A stretch of DNA of 44,625 bases from an uncultured Thermoleophilia bacterium (GCA_903927755.1 CAIYOD010000084.1:1-44625), one strand, 5' to 3'. Shown: positions 25,700-34,699, counted from the stretch's first letter. The notes: a model not told the origin generated them from the sequence alone. Numbers and translations are program-made.

Positions 25700-26548
25700 T
25701 CAGGCGAGCTGGTCGAGTACGGCGGCCGCCAGCACCAGCGCGAGGCAGGGCCCCGTGACCTTGAACAGCGCCCAGGCGGTCGCCGGGGACGGCCGGCCGA
25801 GCAGGCGCGCAGTGAACGCCCAGAGCAAGACTGCCGCGACGACCACGCCGGCCGCGTACACGGCGCCGAACAGGCCGGCGCCGAGCGGCACGGCCAGCAC
25901 CACGGTGAGCGCGACCGTGAAGGCGGCGATGAGCCGCCGCGTGACGTCGTCGCCATAGCGGGCGGGCGGCGTTGGGATGCCGGAGGCGCGGTAGTCCTCG
26001 CCGAGCGCGAGCGTCAGCGCCCACGAGTGCGGCGGCGACCAGACCGGGATCAGCACGCAGAGGAACAAGATCGCGCCCGACCAGGCCGCGCCCGTCGCCG
26101 CCCAGCCGATGAGGGCGGGGAAGACGCCGGCCACCCCGCCCGGCACGGCGCTGAGGGCCGTGCGCGGCTTGAGCAGCAGCGTGTAGACGACCACGTAGTA
26201 GAACGCGCCGAGCAGCGCGAAGACCGCGGCGAGGCCGCCGGCGACGGCCCAGAGGGCCGCAGCCCCGGCGGCCACGCCGGCCAGGCCGGCGAAGGTGGCG
26301 CGCGCCGGCGTGATGCGGCCGGAGGCCGTGGGGCGCCGGCGCGTCCGCTCCATGCGCCGGTCCAGGTCACGCTCGATCACGTTGTTCAGCGTGGCCGCGC
26401 CGCCGACGGTGAGCGCCGTCGCCACGAGGACGGCCAGCACGCGCCACCAGGCCGGGCTGCCGCACAGCAGCATCGCGGCGAGCACGGTGACGAGGAACAG
26501 CGCGACGATCCGCGGCTGAGCCGCCCTCAGGTAGTCCATGGACGACAT
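25700..26548 (-). CDS. ctaB: Protohaem IX farnesyltransferase (haem O synthase)
   Basis: UbiA-family membrane prenyltransferase that converts haem B to haem O, the first step to the haem A of the neighbouring oxidase; 282 aa with about nine helices. The aspartate-rich prenyl-diphosphate motif is NNVIERDLDRRMERTRRRP. The second motif region is around ALGEDYRASGIP, with WSPPHSWALTLA just before it, both typical of CtaB. ATG 26548 is used; a second in-frame ATG at 26539 is possible and neither has a strong ribosome binding site. Divergent from ctaC, with a 77-bp region between. No ctaA (haem A synthase) is in the window. Confidence 0.94.
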   Translation of the reverse strand: MSSMDYLRAAQPRIVALFLVTVLAAMLLCGSPAWWRVLAVLVATALTVGGAATLNNVIERDLDRRMERTRRRPTASGRITPARATFAGLAGVAAGAAALWAVAGGLAAVFALLGAFYYVVVYTLLLKPRTALSAVPGGVAGVFPALIGWAATGAAWSGAILFLCVLIPVWSPPHSWALTLALGEDYRASGIPTPPARYGDDVTRRLIAAFTVALTVVLAVPLGAGLFGAVYAAGVVVAAVLLWAFTARLLGRPSPATAWALFKVTGPCLALVLAAAVLDQLA

Positions 26549-26625
26549 TCTGCCGTATCGCCGATGATTCGTGGGATGATAGTCGCGCGCCGGCGCTCGG
26601 ATGCCGGCACGGACCAGGGGGAGGG

Positions 26626-27654
26626 GTGACGGCGAACCGGCAGCCAGAGACTCGTCGATCGCGGCCGCGGGTCGCGACCACGGGCCTCGCCGCGGCCGTC
26701 GTCGTCGCTGCCGCGATCCTGCTCGCCGGCTGCGACTCGCCGAGCATCCTTCGCTCGGAGGGATCGGCCGGCAACGAGATCGTCACGCTCGCCGTGTGGA
26801 TCTTCGGGATCCTCGCGGTCGTCCTCATCACCGTCTGGGCCATCCTCGTCTTCGTGATCGTCACCGGCCGCCGCCGGCGCGAGGAGGACGCCTCGCAGAC
26901 CAAGGGCAACCTGCGCATCGAGATCATCTGGACGGCCATTCCCGCGGTCATCGTGACCGTCCTGTTCATCCTCACGCTGGTCATCACGGACCGCATCGAC
27001 ATGCCCGCCCGCGGCGCGCAGTTCACCGCCGTCGGACGGCAGTGGTGGTGGGACTTCGACTACCGGGAGTTGGGCTTCAAGTCACCCAACGAGATCTACG
27101 CCGCCGAGGGCCGCAGGACGTCCATCGACATCGAGTCCGCGGACGTGATCCACTCGTTCTGGGTGCCGCAGATGGGCGGCAAGATCGACATGATCCCGGG
27201 GCACGTGAACCACATCCACTTCGTGCCCCTCAAGACCGGCGAGTACCTCGGCGAGTGCTCTGAGTTCTGCGGGGTGCAGCACGGCAAGATGCGCTTTCTG
27301 TTCGTGGTGGTGACGCCCGAGGAGTACACCGCCTGGGTGGAGCGGCAGCAGAAGCCGGCCGCCGAGCCCACCGGAGCGGCCGCCGTCGCCGGCAAGAAGG
27401 TCATCGGCAGCGTCGGCTGCGGCAGCTGCCACGCCATCCGCGGCACGGCGCTCAAGGGCACCTTTGGGCCGGACCTCACCCACTTCGGCAGTCGCAGCGG
27501 CATCGCCGCTTACACCTTGAGGAACACGCCCGAGAACCTGCTGCGCTGGATCCAGGACCCGCAGGGCGTCAAGCCTGAGTGCAACATGCCCAACGTGCCC
27601 TTGCCGCTGCAGCAGCAGAAGGAGTTGGTCGCTTACCTCGAGGAGCTCAAGTGA
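26626..27654 (+). CDS. ctaC: caa3-type cytochrome c oxidase subunit II with fused cytochrome c domain
   Basis: Receives electrons through CuA; 342 aa. It starts with a lipoprotein-like signal (lipobox LLAGC), then two helices, a cupredoxin domain with VGRQWWWDFDY, the first CuA His in DVIHSFWVP and the CuA loop CSEFCGVQHGKM. The last ~90 residues are a cytochrome c domain with CGSCH and a Met ligand likely in ECNMPNVP. This makes it a caa3-type subunit, which can be reduced without a separate soluble cytochrome. GTG 26626 follows a G-rich AGGGGGAG. Its stop overlaps the next start (GTGA). Confidence 0.95.
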   Translation: MTANRQPETRRSRPRVATTGLAAAVVVAAAILLAGCDSPSILRSEGSAGNEIVTLAVWIFGILAVVLITVWAILVFVIVTGRRRREEDASQTKGNLRIEIIWTAIPAVIVTVLFILTLVITDRIDMPARGAQFTAVGRQWWWDFDYRELGFKSPNEIYAAEGRRTSIDIESADVIHSFWVPQMGGKIDMIPGHVNHIHFVPLKTGEYLGECSEFCGVQHGKMRFLFVVVTPEEYTAWVERQQKPAAEPTGAAAVAGKKVIGSVGCGSCHAIRGTALKGTFGPDLTHFGSRSGIAAYTLRNTPENLLRWIQDPQGVKPECNMPNVPLPLQQQKELVAYLEELK

Positions 27655-30110
27655 GCGACGTCGTCCTCCCTCCCGGCGTCGCTCCGCCGGCCGGCCCGGA
27701 GTCCGGGCCGGCGCCCGACGTCGCCGAGGCGCCGGTCGAACGCGGCGGAATCGGCGCCTGGCTCACGACCACCGACCACAAGAAGATCGGCCTGCTCTAC
27801 ATCGGGACGTCGCTGGTCTTCTTCCTGATCGCCGTCGTCTTCGCGATGCTCATGCGCACCCAGCTCATCAAGCCCGAGATGGGCTTGCTGTCTCCTGGGG
27901 TCTACAACCAGGTCTTCTCGATGCACGGCACGACCATGGTGTTCCTCTTCGGCATGCCGATCCTCATCGGCCTCGCCAACTACCTCGTGCCGCTCCAGAT
28001 CGGCGCGCGAGACATGGCGTTCCCGCGCGCCAACATGCTCAGCTGGTGGCTGCTGCTGTTCGGCGGCCTCGTGCTCTACAGCAGCTTCCTCTTCGGCGGC
28101 GCGCTCGACACCGGCTGGTTCAGCTACGCGCCGCTCACGCTCGACAAGTACTCGCCCAGCGCCGGCGTCACCTTCTGGATCATCTCGCTCGTCCTGCTCG
28201 GCGGGTCGTCGATCCTCGGCGCCATCAACTTCATCGTCACGTGCCTGCGCTTCCGCGCCAAGGGCATGGGGCTGTGGCAGATGCCGATCTTCTCGGTGGC
28301 CACGTTCATCAACTCGTTCCTCATCCTCTTCGCCTTCCCCAGCCTGAGCGCGGCGCTGGCCCTGCTCTACTTCGACCGCCAGTTCGGCACCAGCTTCTTC
28401 GACCCCGCCGGCGGCGGCGACCCCATCATCTGGCAGCACCTCTTCTGGTTCTTCGGCCACCCCGAGGTCTACATCCTCATCCTCCCGGCGTTCGGCATCA
28501 TGAGCGAGATCGTGCCCGTGTTCTCGCGCAAGCCGCTGTTCGGCCGCGGCTCGATGATCGTGATGCTCGGCGTGATCGGGATCCTCGGGTTCCTCGTGTG
28601 GGCGCACCACATGTTCGCCACCGGCCTGCCGAACTTCTTCAACGCGGTCATGGCCGGCACCAGCATGCTCATCGCCATCCCCACCGGCGTGAAGATCTTC
28701 AACTGGCTGGCGACGATGTGGGGCGGCTCGCTGCGGTTCAGGACGCCGCTGCTCTACGCCTGCGGCCTCATCGCCTTGTTCACCGTGGGCGGCATCACCG
28801 GCGTCACGCTGGCCGTCGTGCCGTGGGACTGGCAGGTGACGGACACCTATTACGTCGTCAGTCACTTCCACAACGTGCTCATCGCCGGCACGGTGTTCGC
28901 GGCCATCGGCGCGCTGTACTTCTGGTTCCCCAAGATGACCGGGCGGTTCCTCTCGGACCGCATCGGCAAGGTCCAGTTCTGGCTCACGGCCGTCGGCTTC
29001 TCCGTGACCTTCTTCCCGATGTACGCGCTGGGGATCCTGGGCATGCCGCGTCGCGTGTACACCTACGCGCCGGACCTCGGCTGGAATACGCTGAACATGG
29101 TGTCGTCCATCGGCGGCTTCATCCTCGCCACCGGGTTCCTGTTGCTCTTCTACAACATCATCCGCAGCCTGCGCTCCGGCGAGAAGGCGGGGGACAACCC
29201 GTGGGGCGCCTGGACGCTGGAGTGGGCCACCACCTCGCCGCCGCCGCATGACAACTTCAGGCGGCTGCCGGCGATCCGCAGCGAGCGGCCTCTCTGGGAC
29301 GCCGAGCACGGGTTCGTGGAAGAGGGACAGGTCGAGCAGGTCGAGTGGACCGAGCTCCCCGCCATGCCCGAGCAGCGCACGATCACGCCCTTCTGGGTCG
29401 CGTTCGGCATCCTGATCCTCGGCATCGGCATGCTCGGCGTCCCGCTGGTGTTCATCGTCGGCGCCGCGCTCATCCTCGTCACGCTGGCCGTGTGGATGAA
29501 CGGGCGCTGGACGGAGATCGCGCCGACGCCGGACGTCTCCCATCGCTTCTCGTTCATCGGCGCGGGCACGCTGGCCTTCATCGGCTCGGAGTCGGTGTTC
29601 TTCGCCTCGCTGATCGCCGCCGTGATCCACCTGCGCATCCACAACTCGGTGTTCGGCGGCGGCTCCGGGGTGGAGATCACGCTCCCGCTCATCAACACCG
29701 TCATCCTGTTCGCCAGCGGCGTCACCGTGCACTTCTCGCAGACGGCGTATCGCGCGCGGCGCAAGGGGCGCTTCTTCTTCCTGCTGGTGCTCACGATCAT
29801 CCTCGGCGCCGTCTTCCTCGGCGGCCAGGCCTGGGAGTACACGCACGCGGGGTTCGGGCTCGATGACTCGATCGTCGCCTCGTCGTTCTACGTGCTCACC
29901 GGGTTCCACGGCTTCCACGTGGCGTGCGGCATCGCCGCGCTCGTCTACCTGCTCTTCCGGGCGCGCCGCGAGCTGCGCCGGGCGCCGGGCGAGCGGCAGC
30001 TCCCCGAGACCTCTCCCGGCACCTCCGGGATGGTGGACGGCGGCACCTACTACTGGCACTTCGTCGACGCCGTGTGGGTGTTCGTGTTCATCGTCGTCTA
30101 CCTGCTCTAG
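27651..30110 (+). CDS. ctaD: Cytochrome c oxidase subunits I and III, fused
   Basis: Catalytic haem-copper oxidase protein with subunit III joined at its C-terminus, 819 aa. Subunit I part: haem a ligands His92 and His407, haem a3 ligand His405 (VSHFHN), CuB ligands His270, His319 and His320, the Tyr274 cross-link in GHPEVY, and the K-channel Thr345/Lys348 in AIPTGVKIFNW. Glu272 in GHPEVY and Asp121 in DMAFPR mark an A1-type enzyme. A linker near 560-600 leads to the subunit III part, about 600-819, with FIGSESVFFASL, GQAWEY, TGFHGFHVACG and YYWHFVDAVWVFVF. GTG 27651 overlaps the ctaC stop. No separate subunit III gene is present. Confidence 0.95.
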   Translation: MSDVVLPPGVAPPAGPESGPAPDVAEAPVERGGIGAWLTTTDHKKIGLLYIGTSLVFFLIAVVFAMLMRTQLIKPEMGLLSPGVYNQVFSMHGTTMVFLFGMPILIGLANYLVPLQIGARDMAFPRANMLSWWLLLFGGLVLYSSFLFGGALDTGWFSYAPLTLDKYSPSAGVTFWIISLVLLGGSSILGAINFIVTCLRFRAKGMGLWQMPIFSVATFINSFLILFAFPSLSAALALLYFDRQFGTSFFDPAGGGDPIIWQHLFWFFGHPEVYILILPAFGIMSEIVPVFSRKPLFGRGSMIVMLGVIGILGFLVWAHHMFATGLPNFFNAVMAGTSMLIAIPTGVKIFNWLATMWGGSLRFRTPLLYACGLIALFTVGGITGVTLAVVPWDWQVTDTYYVVSHFHNVLIAGTVFAAIGALYFWFPKMTGRFLSDRIGKVQFWLTAVGFSVTFFPMYALGILGMPRRVYTYAPDLGWNTLNMVSSIGGFILATGFLLLFYNIIRSLRSGEKAGDNPWGAWTLEWATTSPPPHDNFRRLPAIRSERPLWDAEHGFVEEGQVEQVEWTELPAMPEQRTITPFWVAFGILILGIGMLGVPLVFIVGAALILVTLAVWMNGRWTEIAPTPDVSHRFSFIGAGTLAFIGSESVFFASLIAAVIHLRIHNSVFGGGSGVEITLPLINTVILFASGVTVHFSQTAYRARRKGRFFFLLVLTIILGAVFLGGQAWEYTHAGFGLDDSIVASSFYVLTGFHGFHVACGIAALVYLLFRARRELRRAPGERQLPETSPGTSGMVDGGTYYWHFVDAVWVFVFIVVYLL

Positions 30111-30112
30111 TC

Positions 30113-31789
30113 ATGAGGCTCGGGCGGTCGTCACCGGCGATGGTCCTGACGGCCCTGCTGCTGCTCGCCGTGGTGTGCGCGGCGGCCGTGCCTGCCGTCG
30201 CCTCCGCGCACTCGGCGCTCGAGAGCTCCGACCCAGCGGCCGACTCGTCCGTCCCCGTCTCGCCGCGGCAGATCGTCCTGACGTTCTCGGAGGCCCCGGA
30301 CGCGAAGCTCTCGCTGGTCCGGGTCCTCGACGCGCAGGGCGCGACCGTCCCCGGGGTGGGCGCAGCGGAGGCGGTGCCCGGCGCCCCCACGTCGCTGCGG
30401 GTGGCGCCGTCCAAGCCGCTGGCAGACGGCGTCTACACGGTGAACTGGCGCGCCGTCTCGAGCGTGGACGGCCACGTGGAGTCCGGCGCCTTCGCCTTCG
30501 GGATCGGTGAGGAGCCGGCGCCGGGCAGCGCCGTGGTCGTGGAACTGCTGCACACTTCGCCGTGGGCCAGCGCCCTCGCCGTCGCCGGACGCTGGCTGCT
30601 CTACGCCGGCCTCGTGCTGCTCATCGGCGCCGCGACCACGAGCCTGATCGTCTACGGGGGCAGGCTGCCGCCCGGCGGCGTGGCCGTGCTGCGCACCGCC
30701 GCCACGGTCGCGGTGGCCGGGCTCGCCTGCATGGTGTGGGCGGAGAAGGCGCTCATCGGCGCGCCCAGCCTGCTGCCGCTGTTCGTCATGCGGCAGGGGC
30801 TGCTGCTCCTGGGGCTGGCCGTCGCTCTCGTCTTCTGCATCACCGCCGTCGTCCTCGTCGACCTCTGGCCGGCGCGGTGGAGCCTCTGGCTGCTGGGCGC
30901 GTTCGGCGCCGCCGCCGTCGCGGTCCATGTCGCCGCCGGGCACGCTGCGTCCCCGGCGTCCTTCGAGGTGCTGAACGTCACGCTGCAGTGGGTGCACATG
31001 GCCGCCATCGGCGTCTGGGTCGGCGGACTCTTCTGGCTGCTCCTCGGGTTCCGGGGCAGGGATGCGGACGAGCGGGGAGCCGCCGTCGGCATCTTCACGC
31101 GCCTCGCCACGGTGATGCTGGTCGTCGTCCTGGTCACGGGCGTCGTCCGGGCAGTGGTCGAGGTCGGCTCGATGGGCGCCCTGTTCGACACGGACTACGG
31201 CATCGCCCTGGTGATCAAGATCGCCCTGGTCGCCGGCCTCGTCGGGCTCGGCGCCCTGAACCACTTCTTCTGGGCGCCGGCGGTCCGCGCCGGCGGAGCG
31301 GCTCGCCGCTTCGGCTTGAACTCCCGCGGTGAACTCGTCGTCGCGCTCGGCGTGCTGGCGGCGACGGCGGTGCTCAGCGGCCTGCTGCCCGCCCGCACGG
31401 CCGATGCGATCGCGTCCGGCGCCGTCAGGGAGCCGGCCGGCCAGCTCACCGCGTCGGGAAGCGACTACGCGACCACCGTCAAGGTCGACCTTACGCTCAC
31501 GCCCGGCGTCGCCGGCCGCAACGACTACGTGTTGTGGGTGGACGACTACGACACCGGCGACCCGCTGAAGAGCGTGACGGCGGTCAAGATGAAGTGTTCA
31601 CAGCCGGAACGCCCGGCTGCGGCCGCCGTCTCCGTGCAGTTGTCCAAGGCGCCGGACGGCAGCTGGACGGGGAGCGGCCTGGACTTCTCCGTGGCAGGCC
31701 GCTGGAAGGTCGAGGTCTCCGTCCAGGAGAAGACCAGCGGGACCACCGTCCCGCTGGAGGTGACGATACCGGCGGCGCCCGCGCCCTGA
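30113..31789 (+). CDS. CopC-CopD family copper protein with C-terminal YtkA-like domain
   Basis: Likely copper carrier or importer supplying the oxidase, 558 aa. Signal peptide cleaving about ASA/HSALESSDP leaves an N-terminal His, a CopC copper ligand; DGHVESGAF supplies another. The CopC beta domain runs to about 140. The CopD part is a membrane domain of about eight helices (about 150-450), with Met- and His-containing motifs such as LQWVHMAAIGVWVGGLFWLLL. An extracytoplasmic beta domain of about 105 residues at the end resembles YtkA/FixH-type folds. ATG 30113 begins 2 bases after the oxidase stop, so it belongs to that operon. Specific copper direction is inferred. Confidence 0.88.
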   Translation: MRLGRSSPAMVLTALLLLAVVCAAAVPAVASAHSALESSDPAADSSVPVSPRQIVLTFSEAPDAKLSLVRVLDAQGATVPGVGAAEAVPGAPTSLRVAPSKPLADGVYTVNWRAVSSVDGHVESGAFAFGIGEEPAPGSAVVVELLHTSPWASALAVAGRWLLYAGLVLLIGAATTSLIVYGGRLPPGGVAVLRTAATVAVAGLACMVWAEKALIGAPSLLPLFVMRQGLLLLGLAVALVFCITAVVLVDLWPARWSLWLLGAFGAAAVAVHVAAGHAASPASFEVLNVTLQWVHMAAIGVWVGGLFWLLLGFRGRDADERGAAVGIFTRLATVMLVVVLVTGVVRAVVEVGSMGALFDTDYGIALVIKIALVAGLVGLGALNHFFWAPAVRAGGAARRFGLNSRGELVVALGVLAATAVLSGLLPARTADAIASGAVREPAGQLTASGSDYATTVKVDLTLTPGVAGRNDYVLWVDDYDTGDPLKSVTAVKMKCSQPERPAAAAVSVQLSKAPDGSWTGSGLDFSVAGRWKVEVSVQEKTSGTTVPLEVTIPAAPAP

Positions 31790-31902
31790 GCCCGCGCCCG
31801 TGGCGAGCGCCTCCTCGGTTCCCCTTCGTTTGGAGCCGCTGCCGCCCGGGCAGGCTCGTCTCGTCCCGGCGCGGAGCACGCGTCTCAAGCGAAGGAGGGA
31901 CC

Positions 31903-32547
31903 ATGAACCGTTCCCTGACCGCCGTCCTGATGACCGCGGTACTGTGCTTGGCCCTGGGCGTGCTGGCCGTCCCGGCGCTCGCTCACGAGACCGCAGAAGC
32001 AGGCGCGCTCGCGCTCGAGGTCGGGTGGGGCACCGAGCCCGCCTACGTCGGCCAGCTCAACAGCGTCCAGCTCATCGTCACGCACGAGGCCGACGGCGAT
32101 CCGATCAACGACCCCGGCGCCCGGCTCTCCGCGCTGGTGAAGTACGGAGACCAGGAGCAGCAGTTCGCCCTCGTCCCCACCTACAACGCGGCGACCGGCA
32201 CCGGGACGCCCGGCGAGTACGCGGCTCTCGTCATCCCGACCGCCCCCGGCGACTACACGTTCCGCATCACCGGGACGGTGGAGGGCGTCAAGGTGAAGTT
32301 GAAAGTCACGAGCTCGCCCAAGACGTTCTCGCCGGTGGAGGACGCGTCGGCGGTGCAGTTCCCCGTCCAGGTGCCGGGGACGGACCAGGTGGCGCAGCGG
32401 CTCGACAAGGAGCTGTCGCGCATGCTGACCGCCGGCGATGTGAGTGCGGAGGTGTCGAGCGCCAAGACGCTCGGCTACGTGGGCATCGCCGTCGGCGCCG
32501 TCGGCGTGCTGCTCGCCGCCGTGGCGCTGCTGCGCCGGCGCGCCTGA
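31903..32547 (+). CDS. Exported membrane-anchored protein, copper-operon associated
   Basis: A 214-residue protein with a clean signal peptide ending ALA/HETAEAG, leaving an N-terminal His again, a beta-rich exported domain (about 30-150), a helical region (QVAQRLDKELSRML) and a C-terminal helix followed by RRRA. This fits an extracytoplasmic domain held by a C-terminal anchor. The fold looks related to YtkA/FixH-like proteins at the end of the preceding gene. AAGGAGG lies just upstream of ATG 31903. The 113-bp gap after the CopC-CopD gene shows no other gene. Copper involvement is inferred from position and the exposed His. Confidence 0.8.
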   Translation: MNRSLTAVLMTAVLCLALGVLAVPALAHETAEAGALALEVGWGTEPAYVGQLNSVQLIVTHEADGDPINDPGARLSALVKYGDQEQQFALVPTYNAATGTGTPGEYAALVIPTAPGDYTFRITGTVEGVKVKLKVTSSPKTFSPVEDASAVQFPVQVPGTDQVAQRLDKELSRMLTAGDVSAEVSSAKTLGYVGIAVGAVGVLLAAVALLRRRA

Positions 32548-32553
32548 TCCGGC

Positions 32554-32580
32554 GCCCGCCGGCCGACCCGGCCGGCGGGC
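32554..32580. terminator. Hairpin between convergent genes
   Basis: GCCCGCCGGCC (32554-32564) and GGCCGGCGGGC (32570-32580) form a perfect 11-bp GC stem with a 5-base loop, in the 43-bp gap between two convergent genes. No T-tract follows on either strand, but the position suits a bidirectional terminator. Confidence 0.65.
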
Positions 32581-32590
32581 CTGACCACCC

Positions 32591-33313
32591 TCAGACCGAG
32601 GTCCCGTCGCCTCCGCCGAGCTCGATCACGACGGAGCCGTCGTGACCGTAGCCGATGAGCTTGTAGGCGCCGCCGTCCGCGCTGACGTCGTAACGGAAGT
32701 TGCCCATCCCGCCGCCGTCGGTCATCGGCAGGTCGGTGTAGGGGTTCACCGGCCAGACCGAGACGTACGGGACGAGCCCGATGCCGTTCACCTCGCCCGC
32801 CGGCGGAAACGCCCCGGCGTGGTCGGCTGCGTAGGCCTCGACCCCCGTCTGGATGCTCCGCACGTTCGCCTGCACGACGATGTCCTTGGTCAGGGTCTCG
32901 CCGGTGCGCATGAGGAACTGAGGCACCGTCACGGCGATGATGATGCTGAGGACGAAGAGCACGGCCACGACGACAAGGACCACGATGGCCCAGGTGGGGA
33001 AGCGGCGAGCCGGAGCGGCGCCGGACGTGGCGCCGCCGGAGGTCGCAGCGCCGTAGGCCGCGGCGCCGGATGCGCTGCCGGCGCCGGCGCCCCAGGAGCC
33101 GGCGGCCGGCTGCCCGCCCGTCTCCCAGCGGTCCACCTCGGCCGCCCAGGTCCGGTACCCCGGGTCGGCCCAGAGGAGCTGCCCGCGCCGGTCGTAATCG
33201 AGCAGCCCTGCCGCCGGGATGGCGCCGTGGCCGACCAGGATGAAGTGGTTCACGTCCCAGATGATCTCGCGGCCCTGCCATTCCGTGCTCGGGCCGAACG
33301 TCGCGACGAGCAT
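32591..33313 (-). CDS. Orphan pseudopilin-like protein with N-terminal extra domain
   Basis: A 240-residue protein in three parts. Residues 1-66 form a small domain (starts LVATFGPSTEWQGREI, ends WADPGYRTWAAEV). Residues 67-103 are an Ala/Gly/Ser linker. Then comes a helix (about 107-130) leading into a GspG/type IV pilin-like domain with VRSIQTGVEAYAADHAGAFPP, PVNPYTDLPM and IGYGHDG. A classical prepilin peptidase site (G/F-T-L-x-E) is missing: the helix is preceded by ARRFPTWA. The N-terminal domain would then stay in the cytoplasm. GAGGG precedes the ATG at 33313. No other pilus or secretion gene is nearby, so a function in pili is doubtful. Confidence 0.75.
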   Translation of the reverse strand: MLVATFGPSTEWQGREIIWDVNHFILVGHGAIPAAGLLDYDRRGQLLWADPGYRTWAAEVDRWETGGQPAAGSWGAGAGSASGAAAYGAATSGGATSGAAPARRFPTWAIVVLVVVAVLFVLSIIIAVTVPQFLMRTGETLTKDIVVQANVRSIQTGVEAYAADHAGAFPPAGEVNGIGLVPYVSVWPVNPYTDLPMTDGGGMGNFRYDVSADGGAYKLIGYGHDGSVVIELGGGDGTSV

Positions 33314-33350
33314 GTTCCCTCCCCGGTCGTCTCGGCGAGAGGCTAGCAGA

Positions 33351-34304
33351 CTACTCCTCGCCGTCCCAGTATCCGAGCGGCTCCAGGCGGCCGATCACTC
33401 CCAGCCCCGGGAACGCGACCTTGTGCGAGCGTGGGTACCAGATGGCGTCGTGGTGGTCGCGGTCGCCGTAGGCGAGGTAGGTGAGTCCACTCGGACCGGC
33501 GCGGAAGGCATGCGCCTCGCCGGCGCCGGCGAGACAGCTCACGACGTCGCCGACTCTGACCGGGCGCTCCTCCGGCTCCCAGCCGGTCGCGCCCCGCGCC
33601 CCCAGGAGGTACGCGCCGTCGCCCGCGAGCACGACGAAGAGCTCCTCCGCGCCGCTGTGGCAGTGCGGAGGCACACCCAGCTTGCCCGGAGGCAGGACGA
33701 ACTCGCGCAGCGCGGTGCGCTGGGCGCCGGCCGCCTCACTCACCGAGCGGCGTGTGGAGGCGATCCCTCCGTGCTCGACCGCCTGAGTGGGCACGGCGGC
33801 GATGTTCACGATGGTGGCCGGACGCTCCGAGAGCGCGGCCGGCATCTCCAGCTCTCCGGCCGCGGCCTCCTGCTTGAACGGATGGTCGGTCTCGCCGGCC
33901 TTGACCCAGCTGCTCCCGAGCCAGGCGACGCTGGCGCGCGGCAGGTAGCAGGCCTCCGAGGCGGTGCGCTCACCGTAGACGAGCACGTCCAGGCCGTCAG
34001 GGCCGGCGATGAGAGTGTGGGCCGGCCCCTCGATCAGGTGCACGAGGCAGTCGCCGGCGGCGACCTCGTAGGTGGCGCCGCCCTGCCAGCTGAGGCCGGC
34101 GCCGGCGAGGACGAAGAACACTTCCTCCTCGCCGCTGTGCGTGTGTGCCGGCGTCGAGCGCTTGCCGGGCGCGATCTGCAGGCGCCGCAGGCCGATGGCT
34201 TGCGTGCCGGCGGCCGTGCCGAGGTCGCCCCAGGCGCCCTCGATGGGTCCCATCGCGACCTGCCTGACCGGCACGTCGTCCCAGTTGACCGGCGCTGCGC
34301 TCAT
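33351..34304 (-). CDS. Bicupin-domain protein
   Basis: Cytoplasmic protein of 317 aa with two cupin-2 barrels. The first (about 30-125) has the metal site in PAHTHSGEEEVFFVLAG; the second (about 205-290) has PPHCHSGAEELFVVLAGDG. Each keeps the G-x5-H-x-H-x3-4-E pattern, so both can bind a metal ion. Bicupins include oxygenases, isomerases and storage-type proteins, and the substrate cannot be assigned. ATG 34304 is set by GGGAGGAG upstream; the frame before it has no coding look. It stands alone between the pseudopilin gene and the divergent DUF2164 gene. Confidence 0.85.
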   Translation of the reverse strand: MSAAPVNWDDVPVRQVAMGPIEGAWGDLGTAAGTQAIGLRRLQIAPGKRSTPAHTHSGEEEVFFVLAGAGLSWQGGATYEVAAGDCLVHLIEGPAHTLIAGPDGLDVLVYGERTASEACYLPRASVAWLGSSWVKAGETDHPFKQEAAAGELEMPAALSERPATIVNIAAVPTQAVEHGGIASTRRSVSEAAGAQRTALREFVLPPGKLGVPPHCHSGAEELFVVLAGDGAYLLGARGATGWEPEERPVRVGDVVSCLAGAGEAHAFRAGPSGLTYLAYGDRDHHDAIWYPRSHKVAFPGLGVIGRLEPLGYWDGEE

Positions 34305-34447
34305 GGACCCGCTCCTCCCGTCGCTGACCGGGCACGATGCTAGCACGCGCACGTGACGTCGGACGCCGGCGGTAGACTCGGGGGTGCGCCGCGCCGGCGG
34401 GGCCCAGCCGGCCGCGCCGGCGCCCGGCGAAACCACGAGGAGGCGCC

Positions 34448-34699
34448 ATGACCGTCAAGCTTGCCGAGGAGATCGAGAAGCGCCTCGTCGCGTCCATCAG
34501 GCGCTTCTTCGAGGAAGAGATGGACGAGCCCATCGGCGAGCTCAAGGCGCTGCGCCTCCTCGACTTCTGCATCCGCGAGGTCGCGCCGAGCGTCTACAAC
34601 CAGGCCATCTCCGACGCGCAGGCCTACCTCACCGACAGCGTCGCGGACCTCAGTGGTGCGCGCTACGAGGCGGAGTTCGACTACTGGAAGAAGGACTGA
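34448..34699 (+). CDS. DUF2164-like small protein
   Basis: An 83-residue protein that matches the DUF2164 pattern: a charged N-terminal helix (IRRFFEEEMDEPIGELKALRLLDF), then EVAPSVYNQAISDAQAYL and the end EAEFDYWKKD. The family has no known function. The helical, acidic make-up suggests a small soluble protein. GAGGAGG immediately upstream fixes the ATG. The 370-bp gap that follows contains GGGGGATCCCCC (34734-34745), which may terminate this transcript; otherwise I see no convincing gene there. Confidence 0.85.
   Translation: MTVKLAEEIEKRLVASIRRFFEEEMDEPIGELKALRLLDFCIREVAPSVYNQAISDAQAYLTDSVADLSGARYEAEFDYWKKD

Noticed and set aside
27633..30059. 808-codon open frame antisense to the oxidase subunit I/III gene
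   Set aside because: Extreme charge and His/Glu/Arg content, no domain, and the sense strand has all catalytic residues of the oxidase.
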